Assembly (NCBI GenBank): GCA_039908535.1
Contig: JAMOAW010000043.1
Span: 1 to 55,316 of the forward strand
DNA: 55,316 bases
Origin: JAMOAW01 sp039908535
GTDB taxonomy: Bacteria > Pseudomonadota > Magnetococcia > Magnetococcales > JADFZT01
Direction of reading: 5' to 3'
The notes under the pieces were generated by a model. It saw nothing but the letters and a program-made list of their open reading frames with translations. It searched no databases and was not told the origin of the DNA. Positions 32,091 through 40,424 of the stretch are shown in pieces. The first letter of the stretch is position 1, and every line of letters begins with the position of its first letter. Both the position numbers and the translations under genes were made by a program.

Positions 32091-33481
32091 ACAATATAAC
32101 GTTGAATCTGCTGGTCTGACAACCGCGACAATTCACTTACCGGCAATACAGACAACAACTCCCAACCAATGGCCATACTCTGGGCCAATTGCCGAGGCCG
32201 ATCCTGACGCAACAGACGCTCTTCAAACCCTTTGCCAAACGCCAAATAACACCGATCCGTCTCGGTCAAACCATCGGTCCCCACCACATTGGACAATAAA
32301 CGCACCTGGCTGGTTTGAGAATAAGCGGCATAGAGTTGATTGGCCAAGGCCGGATGGTCGGCATGGGTAAACCCTTCACCAATCCCATCTTTCATTAAAC
32401 GCGACAGACTGGGCAACACCTTAATGGGCGGAAAAATCCCCTGACGGTCTAAATTGCGATCCAAAACAATTTGCCCCTCGGTGATATAACCCGTCAAATC
32501 GGGAATAGGATGGCTGATGTCGTCGGCAGGCATGGTTAAAATGGGAATCTGCGTCAACGTCCCCTTGCGCCCCCGAATACTCCCCGCCCGCTCATACAAG
32601 GTAGCTAAATCCGAATACATATAACCCGGATACCCCTTGCGGCTGGGAATCTCCCCATGACTGGCCGACACCTCCCGCAACGATTCACAATAGTTGGTCA
32701 GGTCAGTAAGAATCACCAACACATGCCGCCCCTCTACAAAAGCCAAATATTCCGCTGCCGTCAGGGCAAACCGGGGCGCCAACAGTCGCTGGGTGCTGGA
32801 GTCCGAGGCCAAATTTAAAAATAATACCGTATGACCCAAGGCCCCGCTCTTCTCCATGGCATTGCGAAAGGTATCGGCGGTATCTTGTGGGACACCAATC
32901 CCCGCAAAAACGATGGCAAACCCCTCTTCCTGTGCCAAACTTCCCTCTTTTACGGGCAATCGAGCATGTTGGGCGATTTCCAAGGCCAGACGGTTATGCG
33001 GCAAACCACCCCCTGAAAAAACCGGCAATTTCTGACCCCGCACCAAGCTGTCCAAAAGATCAATCCCCGAAATACCGGTTTCAATAAAGTCCGAAGGTTT
33101 ATTCCGGTGCATAGGATTAAGCGTCGAGCCATCAATGGGGAGATGACGGGTCGCGGCAATCGGCGGTCCCCCATCCAAAACCTGCCCCACCCCATTAAAC
33201 ACCCGCCCCAAAATATCCGGTCCCAACGCAAAAGAGATGGGGCGGCCCGAAAATCGAATCACCGTGTCATCCAAAGCCAGTCCAGAGGTGGTCTCCAAGA
33301 CTTCAATGGTCATAAACTCCTCATCCAAGGCGGCAATGCGCCCCAAACGCCGCCGACCATCCCCGCCCGTCACCTCCACCGACTCGTTTAAACCCACATC
33401 CACCTGACGACGGGCAAACAGCAAAGGACCATCAATGCGGGTCACGACCCCACTGGCTTGCAGATTGGTGTTTAAATTCAT
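32072..33481 (-). CDS. ntpB: V-type ATPase subunit B
   Basis: Non-catalytic nucleotide-binding subunit, 469 residues. The P-loop position holds SGGGLPHNRLALEIA, the degenerate form expected for B subunits. Also seen are FAGIGVPQDTADTFRNAMEKSGAL, LTDLTNYCESLREVS, PGYMYSDLATLYERAG, GKGTLTQIPILTMPADDISHPIPDLTGYITEGQI-type sequence and RDGIGEG-like MKDGIGEG. It starts with a 4-base overlap (ATGA) with subunit A. The C-terminus merges with a repeat. Confidence 0.96.
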   Translation of the reverse strand: MNLNTNLQASGVVTRIDGPLLFARRQVDVGLNESVEVTGGDGRRRLGRIAALDEEFMTIEVLETTSGLALDDTVIRFSGRPISFALGPDILGRVFNGVGQVLDGGPPIAATRHLPIDGSTLNPMHRNKPSDFIETGISGIDLLDSLVRGQKLPVFSGGGLPHNRLALEIAQHARLPVKEGSLAQEEGFAIVFAGIGVPQDTADTFRNAMEKSGALGHTVLFLNLASDSSTQRLLAPRFALTAAEYLAFVEGRHVLVILTDLTNYCESLREVSASHGEIPSRKGYPGYMYSDLATLYERAGSIRGRKGTLTQIPILTMPADDISHPIPDLTGYITEGQIVLDRNLDRQGIFPPIKVLPSLSRLMKDGIGEGFTHADHPALANQLYAAYSQTSQVRLLSNVVGTDGLTETDRCYLAFGKGFEERLLRQDRPRQLAQSMAIGWELLSVLPVSELSRLSDQQIQRYIVRVTEK

Positions 33482-35241
33482 GTCGTCACCTCCTCAGACC
33501 GACCAGCCAGACGACCCAGTTCGGCACAGATTTCTAGATCCAATTGGGTAAAACGATCCAACTCCCCCTCCCCGATCTCCTCCCCCATCCGGCGCACCTT
33601 GCGGGTCACAGGCAGAACCGCCAACGACTCCACGGCAACCCCATGATCCACCGCTGCCTGGGCCTGATCCATAAAATGTTCCAATATTTCCATCATGCGT
33701 CCCTGCCGTTGGGGCGAACAATAACGGTCGTTGCTCGAAAAGGCCGATTGCCGCAAAAAGGCCTCATTGACCAACCCCGCCGCAAATAAAATCATCTGCT
33801 GGGCCGGCGGCAGGGCATCTTTACCCAAAATACGCGCCATGCGCTCCAGACGGGTTTGATCTTCCAGGAGTGTCAAAAATTTACGTCGCTGTTCCGCCCA
33901 ACGGGGATACCCTTGTTTGTGCCACCAATCGGCCAAATCAATGGCATCTTCTGAATAAGACCCCAAAGGATCAATCGCCGGATAAAAACGGGCCTGGGCC
34001 CGTTTGCGATCCAAAGCCCAAAAGTTGCGCACATAGCGTTTGGTATGAATGGTGACCGGCTCAGAAAAATCCGACGACGGCGGACTCACCGCCCCAATAA
34101 TGGTCAACGATCCCCCCTTGCCCGACAAAGTCCGCACCCGTGCCGCCCGCTCATAAAAGGCCGCCAATCGGCTGCTTAGATAGGCCGGATACCCCCCCTC
34201 CCCTGGCAACTCGCCCAAACGACCCGATACCTCACGCAAGGCCTCGGCCCAACGGGAGGTGGAATCGGCCATCAACGCCACGTGCATCCCCTGATCCCGA
34301 AAATATTCCCCCACCGTCACCCCGGTATAAATACTCGCCTCCCGCGCCGCCACTGGCATGTTGGACGTATTGGCAATCACCACCATGCGCTCGGTCATTT
34401 TGCGCCCGGTACGGGGATCTTCCAAATGCGAAAACTCATCCAAAAGGCCCGCCATCTCATTGCCGCGCTCACCACAACCAATATAAACAATCACATCGGC
34501 ACTACACCATTTGGCAATGGTCTCCAAAAGAACCGTTTTGCCCGTACCAAATCCACCGGGAACCGTGGCCTTCCCTCCCCGTGCTACTGGAAAAAAGGCA
34601 TCTAAAATCCGCTGTCCAGTCAACATAGGAGGACCAATAGATAACCGCTGGGCCACCGGCCTTGGGGTACGCACTGGCCATTGGTGGCTCATGGCAATCT
34701 CATGGAGAACCCCTTGCCCATCGCGCAACGTGCAAACCGTCTCCTCCTCACCATACAACCCCTCTGGAGCAATAGCGATCACCTCTCCTGGAGAGAAGGG
34801 TGGGGTCAAGCAAGAATGGGGCTTGGCAGGAGGCAAATGGAGATGCACCTGACCAAACACCTCCCCCCCTTTAAGAATACGGCCAACCTCAACCAGAGGA
34901 TAAAATCGAAAGAGCGTGTCATCCTTGGATTGAAACCCAGGATAAATAAAGTCCAACGCCTCCCCATCCAAACGGCGCAACAGACCATCATAAGTATTGC
35001 CCAACAATCCCGGTCCTAAGCGCACCGACAAAGGGGCACCCAACCCCACCACCCGATCGCCAGGCCGCAAACCCGTCGTGTCTTCGAACACCTGCACGGT
35101 AATTTCCGCCTCATTCAGGCGCACCACCTCTCCCAGTAAGCCATGCTTCCCGACTTTGACCGCTTCACTTACTTGAAAAGAACCCTCTACCCGGGCTTTA
35201 AGAACCGGACCACTGATCCATTGAATGGCCGCATCACTCAC
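33478..35241 (-). CDS. ntpA: V-type ATPase catalytic subunit A
   Basis: 587 residues. Walker A is GGFGTGKT (canonical A subunits have GPFGSGKT). Also present are the catalytic GERGNEM, the non-homologous region, VANTSNMPVAAREASIYTG, DSTSRWAEALREVSGRLGE, GYPAYLSSRLAAFYERAG-like and SDFSEPVT. All catalytic residues seem present, so it should hydrolyse or make ATP. GTG at 35241 overlaps the subunit E stop (GTGA) and gives the normal N-terminus (SDAAIQWISGPVLKA). The far longer open frame to 35442 runs over the E gene in another frame and is spurious. Confidence 0.95.
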   Translation of the reverse strand: MSDAAIQWISGPVLKARVEGSFQVSEAVKVGKHGLLGEVVRLNEAEITVQVFEDTTGLRPGDRVVGLGAPLSVRLGPGLLGNTYDGLLRRLDGEALDFIYPGFQSKDDTLFRFYPLVEVGRILKGGEVFGQVHLHLPPAKPHSCLTPPFSPGEVIAIAPEGLYGEEETVCTLRDGQGVLHEIAMSHQWPVRTPRPVAQRLSIGPPMLTGQRILDAFFPVARGGKATVPGGFGTGKTVLLETIAKWCSADVIVYIGCGERGNEMAGLLDEFSHLEDPRTGRKMTERMVVIANTSNMPVAAREASIYTGVTVGEYFRDQGMHVALMADSTSRWAEALREVSGRLGELPGEGGYPAYLSSRLAAFYERAARVRTLSGKGGSLTIIGAVSPPSSDFSEPVTIHTKRYVRNFWALDRKRAQARFYPAIDPLGSYSEDAIDLADWWHKQGYPRWAEQRRKFLTLLEDQTRLERMARILGKDALPPAQQMILFAAGLVNEAFLRQSAFSSNDRYCSPQRQGRMMEILEHFMDQAQAAVDHGVAVESLAVLPVTRKVRRMGEEIGEGELDRFTQLDLEICAELGRLAGRSEEVTT

Positions 35242-35873
35242 GGTTTGTTTACCTCTGCTTCCAAAAAGGCCAAAAGCATCGCGTCCACCGCCTCTGAATC
35301 GGCCAATATACCCAAAGGCGTGCCATCTACACAGGTTCCTTGAACCGAAATACGCATCCCCGCGCGCAGAGTATGATCTTGCACAAACAACGGGGTCTGT
35401 TGCGACTGGGGTTTCGACAACGCTTGCCAGACCGGTGCCCACTCAGAAGAGTCCCAACCCTCTGGATGGTCCACCTTCCACTGGCCGGCTGGCAAAAAAA
35501 TCAACGCTTGCCGCGCCAAATATTCAATCCAAACTCTCCGAGTTTCGGGATTGCCCCACCGCTGCAGCAACTCTTTTTGAAGCAACTCTCGCCCCTTATG
35601 CAACAGAGCCAAGGTAGCGCGTAAACGGTGTTGCCGAAATTCAGTCGCCTGTTGGGCCGCCGCACTGCGCAAAACCTGATCCTGACGCTCCCGCTCCTCC
35701 AAGATAAATCGGCGCATCCGTAAACGGGCCTCCCGGTGGGCCTGTTGAACCACCTGACGCACCTCTTGCTGGGCTTGATCTAAAAACTCCTGACAACGGG
35801 TTTGCTGTTGCGTCTTAACCAGTTGCAACAACGCTTGCAGCCGCTGATCCATCGTTAAATGCCCTATTGTCAT
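35238..35873 (-). CDS. ntpE: V-type ATPase subunit E (peripheral stalk)
   Basis: 211 residues: a long N-terminal coiled-coil rich in Gln, Arg and Glu (about 8-110) and a globular C-terminal domain (about 120-205), the subunit E layout. Sequence similarity is weak, as usual for E, so identity rests on architecture and position between F and A. The start overlaps the F stop by 4 bases. Confidence 0.85.
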   Translation of the reverse strand: MTIGHLTMDQRLQALLQLVKTQQQTRCQEFLDQAQQEVRQVVQQAHREARLRMRRFILEERERQDQVLRSAAAQQATEFRQHRLRATLALLHKGRELLQKELLQRWGNPETRRVWIEYLARQALIFLPAGQWKVDHPEGWDSSEWAPVWQALSKPQSQQTPLFVQDHTLRAGMRISVQGTCVDGTPLGILADSEAVDAMLLAFLEAEVNKP

Positions 35874-36193
35874 GTTCCTAACCCCAATTTACCACGAATC
35901 AACGCCGTTAAATTCGGTGGGTCCGATTGCCCTCGCACATCTGGCACCAGCAAAACCAACGGAGTCGTCGTCCGCAACGCCGACTCCAAAACCCCAGGCG
36001 ACAGGCGACCTGCCATCTGGGAGGTGAGCAACACCAGTTGCGCCGTGGCCAAAGCCTGGGCAAGCCGACTCTCCTCCTGGCCTGGATCTGGCGACCAACT
36101 CTCCACACCCGCCAACCGCCAGCCCGCCGCGCTCACCTCATCGCCGATAAAAACCGCCGCCAGACGTTTCCCAGCGGTTGATTGGGTGGTCAT
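35870..36193 (-). CDS. V-type ATPase subunit F
   Basis: 107 residues with the small CheY-like fold of F subunits: RLAAVFIGDEVSAAGWRLAGVE (IGD..T.GFrLAGV pattern), a central VLLTSQMAG and RTTTPLVLLVPDV, then IRGKLGL (family IRralGi). ATG at 36193 overlaps the subunit K stop; longer open frame upstream lies over the K gene and is spurious. Confidence 0.9.
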   Translation of the reverse strand: MTTQSTAGKRLAAVFIGDEVSAAGWRLAGVESWSPDPGQEESRLAQALATAQLVLLTSQMAGRLSPGVLESALRTTTPLVLLVPDVRGQSDPPNLTALIRGKLGLGT

Positions 36194-36546
36194 CCCAATC
36201 GATTTAAAATCAGAATAGAGATGATCAACCCATAAATGGCGATCCCCTCGGCCAACCCCACCAAAATCAACATCCGCCCCAACAATTCGGGCTTTTCGGT
36301 GATGGCTCCAATGGCCGAACTCCCCACATGGGCCACCGCATAGCCGGCCCCCAACGACGAAAACCCCGTCGCCAACGCCGCCCCCAAATAGCCCCATCCC
36401 GCATCAGGTGTTGTCCCACCCCCTCCAGCAACCACCTCGCTGGCGCGGGCCAAAGCTGGAGCCCCCACAAATAACCAAGTTGCCACCAAGGCCAAAAATC
36501 CGCTCAACAGGGTCCAAGAAAAAAGAGCTTTCAATCGTCCGGGCAT
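36190..36546 (-). CDS. ntpK: V-type ATPase subunit K (c-ring proteolipid)
   Basis: 118 residues. An N-terminal hydrophobic segment ending LFVGAPALARA looks like a signal peptide or extra helix. The c-subunit hairpin follows: helix 1 GYLGAALATGFSSLGAGYAV, polar loop with ITEKPELLG, helix 2 LVGLAEGIAIYGLII with the ion-binding Glu100. Only one hairpin is present rather than the duplicated four-helix form common in V-type rings. The residue after the Glu is Gly rather than the Ser/Thr of sodium-binding rings, which leans toward proton coupling, but this is weak. It is separated from the upstream subunit I gene by two repeats. Confidence 0.9.
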   Translation of the reverse strand: MPGRLKALFSWTLLSGFLALVATWLFVGAPALARASEVVAGGGGTTPDAGWGYLGAALATGFSSLGAGYAVAHVGSSAIGAITEKPELLGRMLILVGLAEGIAIYGLIISILILNRLG

Positions 36547-36580
36547 GCGTTTCTCCCTAAAATAAAGTCAAAGTCATCGA

Positions 36581-36680
36581 ACATAATGCCCTTGCGGGCA
36601 AAAAATTAAAAAAAAGGTGGGGGGATTGGGGGGCGGTTCTCCGCCCCCCAAGGTCTTGATTTTTATTTTTCCGATACATA
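36581..36680 (+). repeat. Family-1 repeat lacking the first hairpin (first of a tandem pair)
   Basis: GCCCTTGCGGGC, then poly-A, GGTGGGGGGATTGGGG, the G-rich hairpin and the TTTTTCCGATACAT tail. Same deletion type as the copies at 19802 and 47477. Confidence 0.87.
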
Positions 36681-36682
36681 AA

Positions 36683-36798
36683 CATAATACCCTACGGACA
36701 AAAAAATCAAAACCCTGGGGGATGAATCCCCCAGACCCCCTCTTTTTTTTAAGACCTTGGGGGGCGGTTCTGGACCCCCCAAGGTCTTAATTTTTAGC
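36683..36798 (+). repeat. Family-1 repeat lacking the poly-A arm (second of a tandem pair)
   Basis: Head-to-tail with the previous copy through ATACATAAACATAATACCC. It has the TGGGGGAT hairpin and the C-rich/poly-T arm, then jumps to the final G-rich hairpin (GGGGGGCGGTTCTGGACCCCCC). It ends 4 bases into the subunit I gene end region. Confidence 0.85.
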
Positions 36799-38617
36799 AA
36801 CACGCCTGCGGCCCAGACAATGGTTTAAAACTCCGCCCTTGCCCTTTCAGAAAACGAGAAAAAAATTCAAATAAAATCAATCTTGTAGTCTGAACAGAAA
36901 CCACCAATCCCTCTAACATTAAAATCAATACATTGCCAAAAACCACCACCAGCAGGCCAGCCCAAGGACTCCCCACCACATCGGTTAAGGTGATAACGGC
37001 TTGGGAAAGGCCCGCATGAGCCAAAGCAAAGGCCCCCACACGAGAAAAAGACAAGGTGTTCACCAACAACTGGATGCCACTTTCCAACAAATGGGCCACA
37101 TCCAGCACCATGCCCAATAAACCGGGTTTAACCCGTTGCCCCCCCACCACAAACCAAACCACCCCAGCCCCCGCCATAAACCCGCCTAGAGGATGGAGAA
37201 AAAAAAGCAACAACCCCACATACAGCAGCATAATCCCCGCCTCCCGACGCAGCCATTTATCCCATTGACCCCGCCATGCCGCTTGCTGCCCTTCAATGCT
37301 CATCCCCATTAAAATCACCCCGGCCCCTAACGCCACCGGAATACCCAAAATCAGCAAGGGATGGGCCGTTGGGTGGAGCCATAATGGGGGCAACCACCCC
37401 TCAACACAAAAAACACTCCCAAATAACACCCCAAATACCATGGCCGAAAAGCCACCGGTGATCATCAACCACGCCGCATCAAAACGCCCGCGCAAATACC
37501 AACCCGCTCCAAAAATAACCGCCCCCTGCCCCACATCACCAAACATAAAGCCAAATAAAAAGGGGGCCATAAAGGCCAAAAGCAGAGAGGGATCGGCCTC
37601 AAAACGACCAGGCGTGCCCATTAAACGGGGAAATAACTCAAACGGCTTGACCCACCAAGGATTGACCAAAACCAAAGGCGGCTCCCCAGCAGGTGGTTCG
37701 GAAAATCCCACTACCGCCCGCACACCGTTCTCTTCTAAATAGTGATTTAACTCCCCAATATCGGTGCGATCGGTCCAACCAGAGACCCAAGATAACATCT
37801 CCCCACAAGAAATTTTATCCAGATTGGCATAAAACCATTTGACCAACTCAACGGCGGCCAAATGGCCCGGCAAATCATACTGACGACCGATTTGTGCCAA
37901 TTTTTTCTGAAACTGCTGCTGTTGATCCTGGCACTCCTGCGCTTGTTTTTTGATGGTAGCACCATTTTCCAACGCCGTACCAGACAACCAATCCGGCAGA
38001 TGCAACGGACGACCCTTGGCCTGGGTCACCGCCTCACGCAACGCACCCATAGCCGCAACCGAGCCAACGGCCACCACAAAAGAGCGCTCTTTGCCGAACA
38101 ACTGACGGGTCAACATCCCCTCTGGGAGTTCCAGCGTCACCCGCCCCTGGGGCACCACAAAGACCCGACCTTCCAAAACCCCCTCGGCCTGATCATGCTG
38201 GCGCAGATGGGCCAATTGCAATGGACTGGCCCCCATTTGGACAATAAACTCCGCCAGAAGGTCGAGATCCATGGCCCGCGCCTTGGCCTCTTGACTGAGC
38301 CGAATGGTCTCCCCGGCCGCCCCTTGCCACCCCTCCAAGGCCAGGATAGCCTCCTTAAGAAGAGAAAGAGGATCCCCCACCGGATAGTTTTCCACAGTGC
38401 CCTGAGAAACTGGCCAGTAGGGGCGATACAGATCCGCCAAGCGATTAAAACGATCCAGATGTTCGGTTAAAGCCGGCACCAAAGCCGAAGGAGTGGGCAG
38501 ACCGTTCCATTCGAGTTCAACCGTTTGACGAGCGGCCAAAATTGCCAACGCCCTGGGCAGCTCCTCACGCACCACCACCATTTTAAACCAGCGTGCGGGT
38601 TGAGGACGGCGCATCAT
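36794..38617 (-). CDS. ntpI: V-type ATPase subunit I (a-type, membrane stator)
   Basis: 607 residues. The N-terminal half (1-325) is the soluble arm with two helical and alpha/beta lobes. The C-terminal half has about seven or eight membrane helices, including LLAFMAPFLFGFMFGDVGQGAVIFGAGW (the family FGmmlGDvGhG motif), GLPLALGAG-like and the FSRVGAFALAHAGLSQAVITL segment near the rotor with the conserved Arg. ATGA-type overlap with subunit C. Standard length is about 620-660. Confidence 0.93.
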   Translation of the reverse strand: MMRRPQPARWFKMVVVREELPRALAILAARQTVELEWNGLPTPSALVPALTEHLDRFNRLADLYRPYWPVSQGTVENYPVGDPLSLLKEAILALEGWQGAAGETIRLSQEAKARAMDLDLLAEFIVQMGASPLQLAHLRQHDQAEGVLEGRVFVVPQGRVTLELPEGMLTRQLFGKERSFVVAVGSVAAMGALREAVTQAKGRPLHLPDWLSGTALENGATIKKQAQECQDQQQQFQKKLAQIGRQYDLPGHLAAVELVKWFYANLDKISCGEMLSWVSGWTDRTDIGELNHYLEENGVRAVVGFSEPPAGEPPLVLVNPWWVKPFELFPRLMGTPGRFEADPSLLLAFMAPFLFGFMFGDVGQGAVIFGAGWYLRGRFDAAWLMITGGFSAMVFGVLFGSVFCVEGWLPPLWLHPTAHPLLILGIPVALGAGVILMGMSIEGQQAAWRGQWDKWLRREAGIMLLYVGLLLFFLHPLGGFMAGAGVVWFVVGGQRVKPGLLGMVLDVAHLLESGIQLLVNTLSFSRVGAFALAHAGLSQAVITLTDVVGSPWAGLLVVVFGNVLILMLEGLVVSVQTTRLILFEFFSRFLKGQGRSFKPLSGPQACC

Positions 38618-39414
38618 GGGGTGGTCTCTCTCTCGTCACCAAAGTTAAAGAGCCGCCGTTTGGCCAACCCACCACGCAACATTTCCAACTCCAAAGCCAC
38701 CAATCCCAAATGGATAAAAACCCCTGCCGGCTGAAAGGTATGGCGACGAAAACCCAACTGTAATTGACGTCGCAACTCAACACGAGCGGCTTGGGCGGTG
38801 CTGGTTTTCTCCAAGGTGCCAAAAACGCTCACATGTCTTTCAACCTGGGCAATCAATCCCTCTAAAGGTTTGCTCCACGGACCAGACTCCGGCCATAAAG
38901 AACGCCAATGGCTAAGCCACGCCGAACCAACTTTTTTTCCCGCGCGCACTGAAAACAATAGAGTCAACAAAAGCCCAGTCTGCCCCATTTTTGCGCCACG
39001 CTCTCCCTCTGGCATCTCGGCTTGGGTCAAAATGGACAACAAACGATCTTCGCGCATCCAAGGAAGAAGCAAATGCCCGTCCACCGTCGGATTTTCCGCC
39101 AGATAGGTCACAAAAGGCAGATCAGGCAGATGGCCGATCCATTGGGTCGCCGGTCGCCACGCCACGGGCAGCCAACTGGCTACCTCCATGGTATAGTGGC
39201 GAAATTGTTCCCGCAGCACCCTTTCAATGGTGTAGATATCGCTTTGTGAACCAATATTTTGCAACCAAGGTGCCAAAGCGGTCTGCCGCGCATGTTTCAA
39301 AAACAGGGCATAAGAGTCAATGGCCAATAACTGCTGCCAAGTGCCATCGTCCAGACGACTGCCATGGCGCGCGTGCAAGCGGGGTTGGGCATATTGAAAA
39401 CCATTCTCAATCAT
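38614..39414 (-). CDS. ntpC: V-type ATPase subunit C (d/AC39 family)
   Basis: 266 residues, helical. The N-terminus (YAQPRLHARHGSRLDDGTWQQLLAIDSYALFLKHARQTALAPWL) follows the Y.nARvrar.srLL...y..LL pattern of subunit C, which caps the rotor ring and connects to the central stalk. The rest is divergent and shorter than archaeal C (about 330-350). Identity rests on this motif and the operon position. Overlaps both neighbours by 4 bases. Confidence 0.8.
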   Translation of the reverse strand: MIENGFQYAQPRLHARHGSRLDDGTWQQLLAIDSYALFLKHARQTALAPWLQNIGSQSDIYTIERVLREQFRHYTMEVASWLPVAWRPATQWIGHLPDLPFVTYLAENPTVDGHLLLPWMREDRLLSILTQAEMPEGERGAKMGQTGLLLTLLFSVRAGKKVGSAWLSHWRSLWPESGPWSKPLEGLIAQVERHVSVFGTLEKTSTAQAARVELRRQLQLGFRRHTFQPAGVFIHLGLVALELEMLRGGLAKRRLFNFGDERETTP

Positions 39415-39809
39415 AACCCCTCCTCGCTCTTGCTTTCCGCCCCCTGAGCACCACTGGTCAAACGCGCCGCCAAGGCCGCCACTGCCGCCGCCAAACGCTC
39501 TTCTCGTTTCAGGGTTTGACTTTGATGCCCTGCCGCCCGCTGCCCTTCCAACAAAAGATCATCTACCTTGGCTTTGAGTTTTTTATCCAAACGTTTACGT
39601 AGGGAGCTCATCCGTTGATCGGTACGTATTCCAATCAACCGGGCCCTCTCCCGTCCTTGTTGTGCCAACTGAGCCGCCTCTTCACGACACTGAACCATCC
39701 GCTCCTGGGCGGCGATTTCAGATGCCATCACCTGATCCATCGCGGAATCCACCCCCCCGGCGACACTCTCTGCGGATTTATGCCCCAAATTTCCTGCCAC
39801 GTTGCACAT
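39411..39809 (-). CDS. V-type ATPase stalk subunit G/H-like coiled-coil protein
   Basis: 132 residues, almost wholly coiled-coil and rich in Ala, Gln, Glu and Arg (IAAQERMVQCREEAAQLAQQ, RMSSLRKRLDKKLKAKVDDLL). It is first in the V-ATPase operon, the place of the subunit that pairs with E in the peripheral stalk. Sequence alone is not diagnostic. The stretch around residue 10-28 is Gly/Ser/Ala rich; ATG at 39756 or 39738 could be alternative starts. Confidence 0.7.
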   Translation of the reverse strand: MCNVAGNLGHKSAESVAGGVDSAMDQVMASEIAAQERMVQCREEAAQLAQQGRERARLIGIRTDQRMSSLRKRLDKKLKAKVDDLLLEGQRAAGHQSQTLKREERLAAAVAALAARLTSGAQGAESKSEEGL

Positions 39810-39925
39810 CCTCTCTGGAAACTAGACGATTTTTTTTAAAACCCCATCTCCATCCATGATTGTCTCTATATTGAAGGATCTCTACAAGTTTTTTTATCAT
39901 TGCGAATATTTTTTTTTATTTCCAT

Positions 39926-40107
39926 CTGTGGTACCGCCACACTTAACCGTGGTCGCCTGTTTTTTGATGATTTAAAAAAAAGGGGTCTGGGGGATTGCCC
40001 CCAGGGTTTTGATTTTGCTTTTGATCTCGGTTTTGCTTCCTTCAAAAAGCAGGGGGATTGGGGGATGCAATCCCCCAAGGTCTTGACTTTGCTTTTTGTT
40101 CAGGCGT
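39926..40107 (+). repeat. Family-2 repeat, near full length
   Basis: CTGTGGTACCGCCACACTT start, ACTTAACC hairpin, T-run, GGGGTCTGGGGGATTGCCCC, TTTTGCTTCCTTCAAAAAGC, GGGGGATGCAATCCCCC hairpin and CTTGACTTTGCTTTTTGTTC end. It matches 9843-10024 closely in order and sequence. Confidence 0.8.
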
Positions 40108-40246
40108 GTTTTTTTAAAAAAAATTAAAAAAGCATATCTCGCAATTTGCAACCATCTTTTAATTCAAATCGCGCATTATGCAATATATTGATGGAAAGAT
40201 AATTGTATAAATTCAATAAAAACATAATATTACAAATAATTTTTTA

Positions 40247-40255
40247 TGGTATACT
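40247..40255 (+). promoter_or_regulatory. Candidate extended -10 promoter of mgtE
   Basis: TGGTATACT fits the TGnTATAAT extended -10 consensus with one mismatch in the hexamer. It lies 170 bases before the mgtE ATG, in AT-rich DNA. The predicted leader would carry a whole family-1 repeat. Confidence 0.45.
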
Positions 40256-40278
40256 CTGTGCAATGTCTCCAGTGTGTT

Positions 40279-40372
40279 CATGTATCGAAAAAGAATCAAG
40301 ACCTTGGGGGGCGGAGAACCGCCCCCCAATCCCCCAAGGTTTTGCCTTTGATTTTTTGCCCGCAGGGCATGC
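40279..40372 (-). repeat. Family-1 repeat, reversed, in the mgtE leader
   Basis: ATGTATCGAAAAAG, AAGACCTTGGGGGGCGG with loop AGAA and the complementary CCGCCCCCCAA, then CCCCCAAGGTTTTGCC, T-run and GCCCGCAGGGC. The poly-T/poly-A stem and first hairpin are reduced. The mgtE frame is open through it but translation should begin later. Confidence 0.87.
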
Positions 40373-40424
40373 ATACACAAACCTGTTCCCTGGATTTTTT
40401 ACACTAAAAAAGGAATTAATTCTC

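Larger units (their letters stand above)
39810..40279. other. Long intergenic region with a family-2 repeat and a candidate mgtE promoter
   Basis: No gene is seen. It contains the divergent starts of the V-ATPase operon and mgtE, a near-complete family-2 repeat (39926-40107) and a very AT-rich stretch (40108-40246). A good extended -10 element, TGGTATACT at 40247-40255, points toward mgtE with a predicted start near 40262. No convincing -35 is needed for such an element. Confidence 0.5.

Noticed and set aside
35242..35442. N-terminal extension of the V-ATPase A gene
   Set aside because: It overlaps the whole end of the subunit E gene, is Gly/Arg/Phe rich and unlike the family; GTG at 35241 gives the expected start.
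36194..36397. N-terminal extension of the subunit F gene over the K gene
   Set aside because: It is Gly-rich out-of-frame shadow of the c-subunit; the ATGA overlap at 36190-36193 is the normal start.
40203..40424. N-terminal extension of MgtE
   Set aside because: It is encoded by AT-rich leader and a repeat; ATG at 40425 with AGGA upstream gives the normal MgtE_N start.
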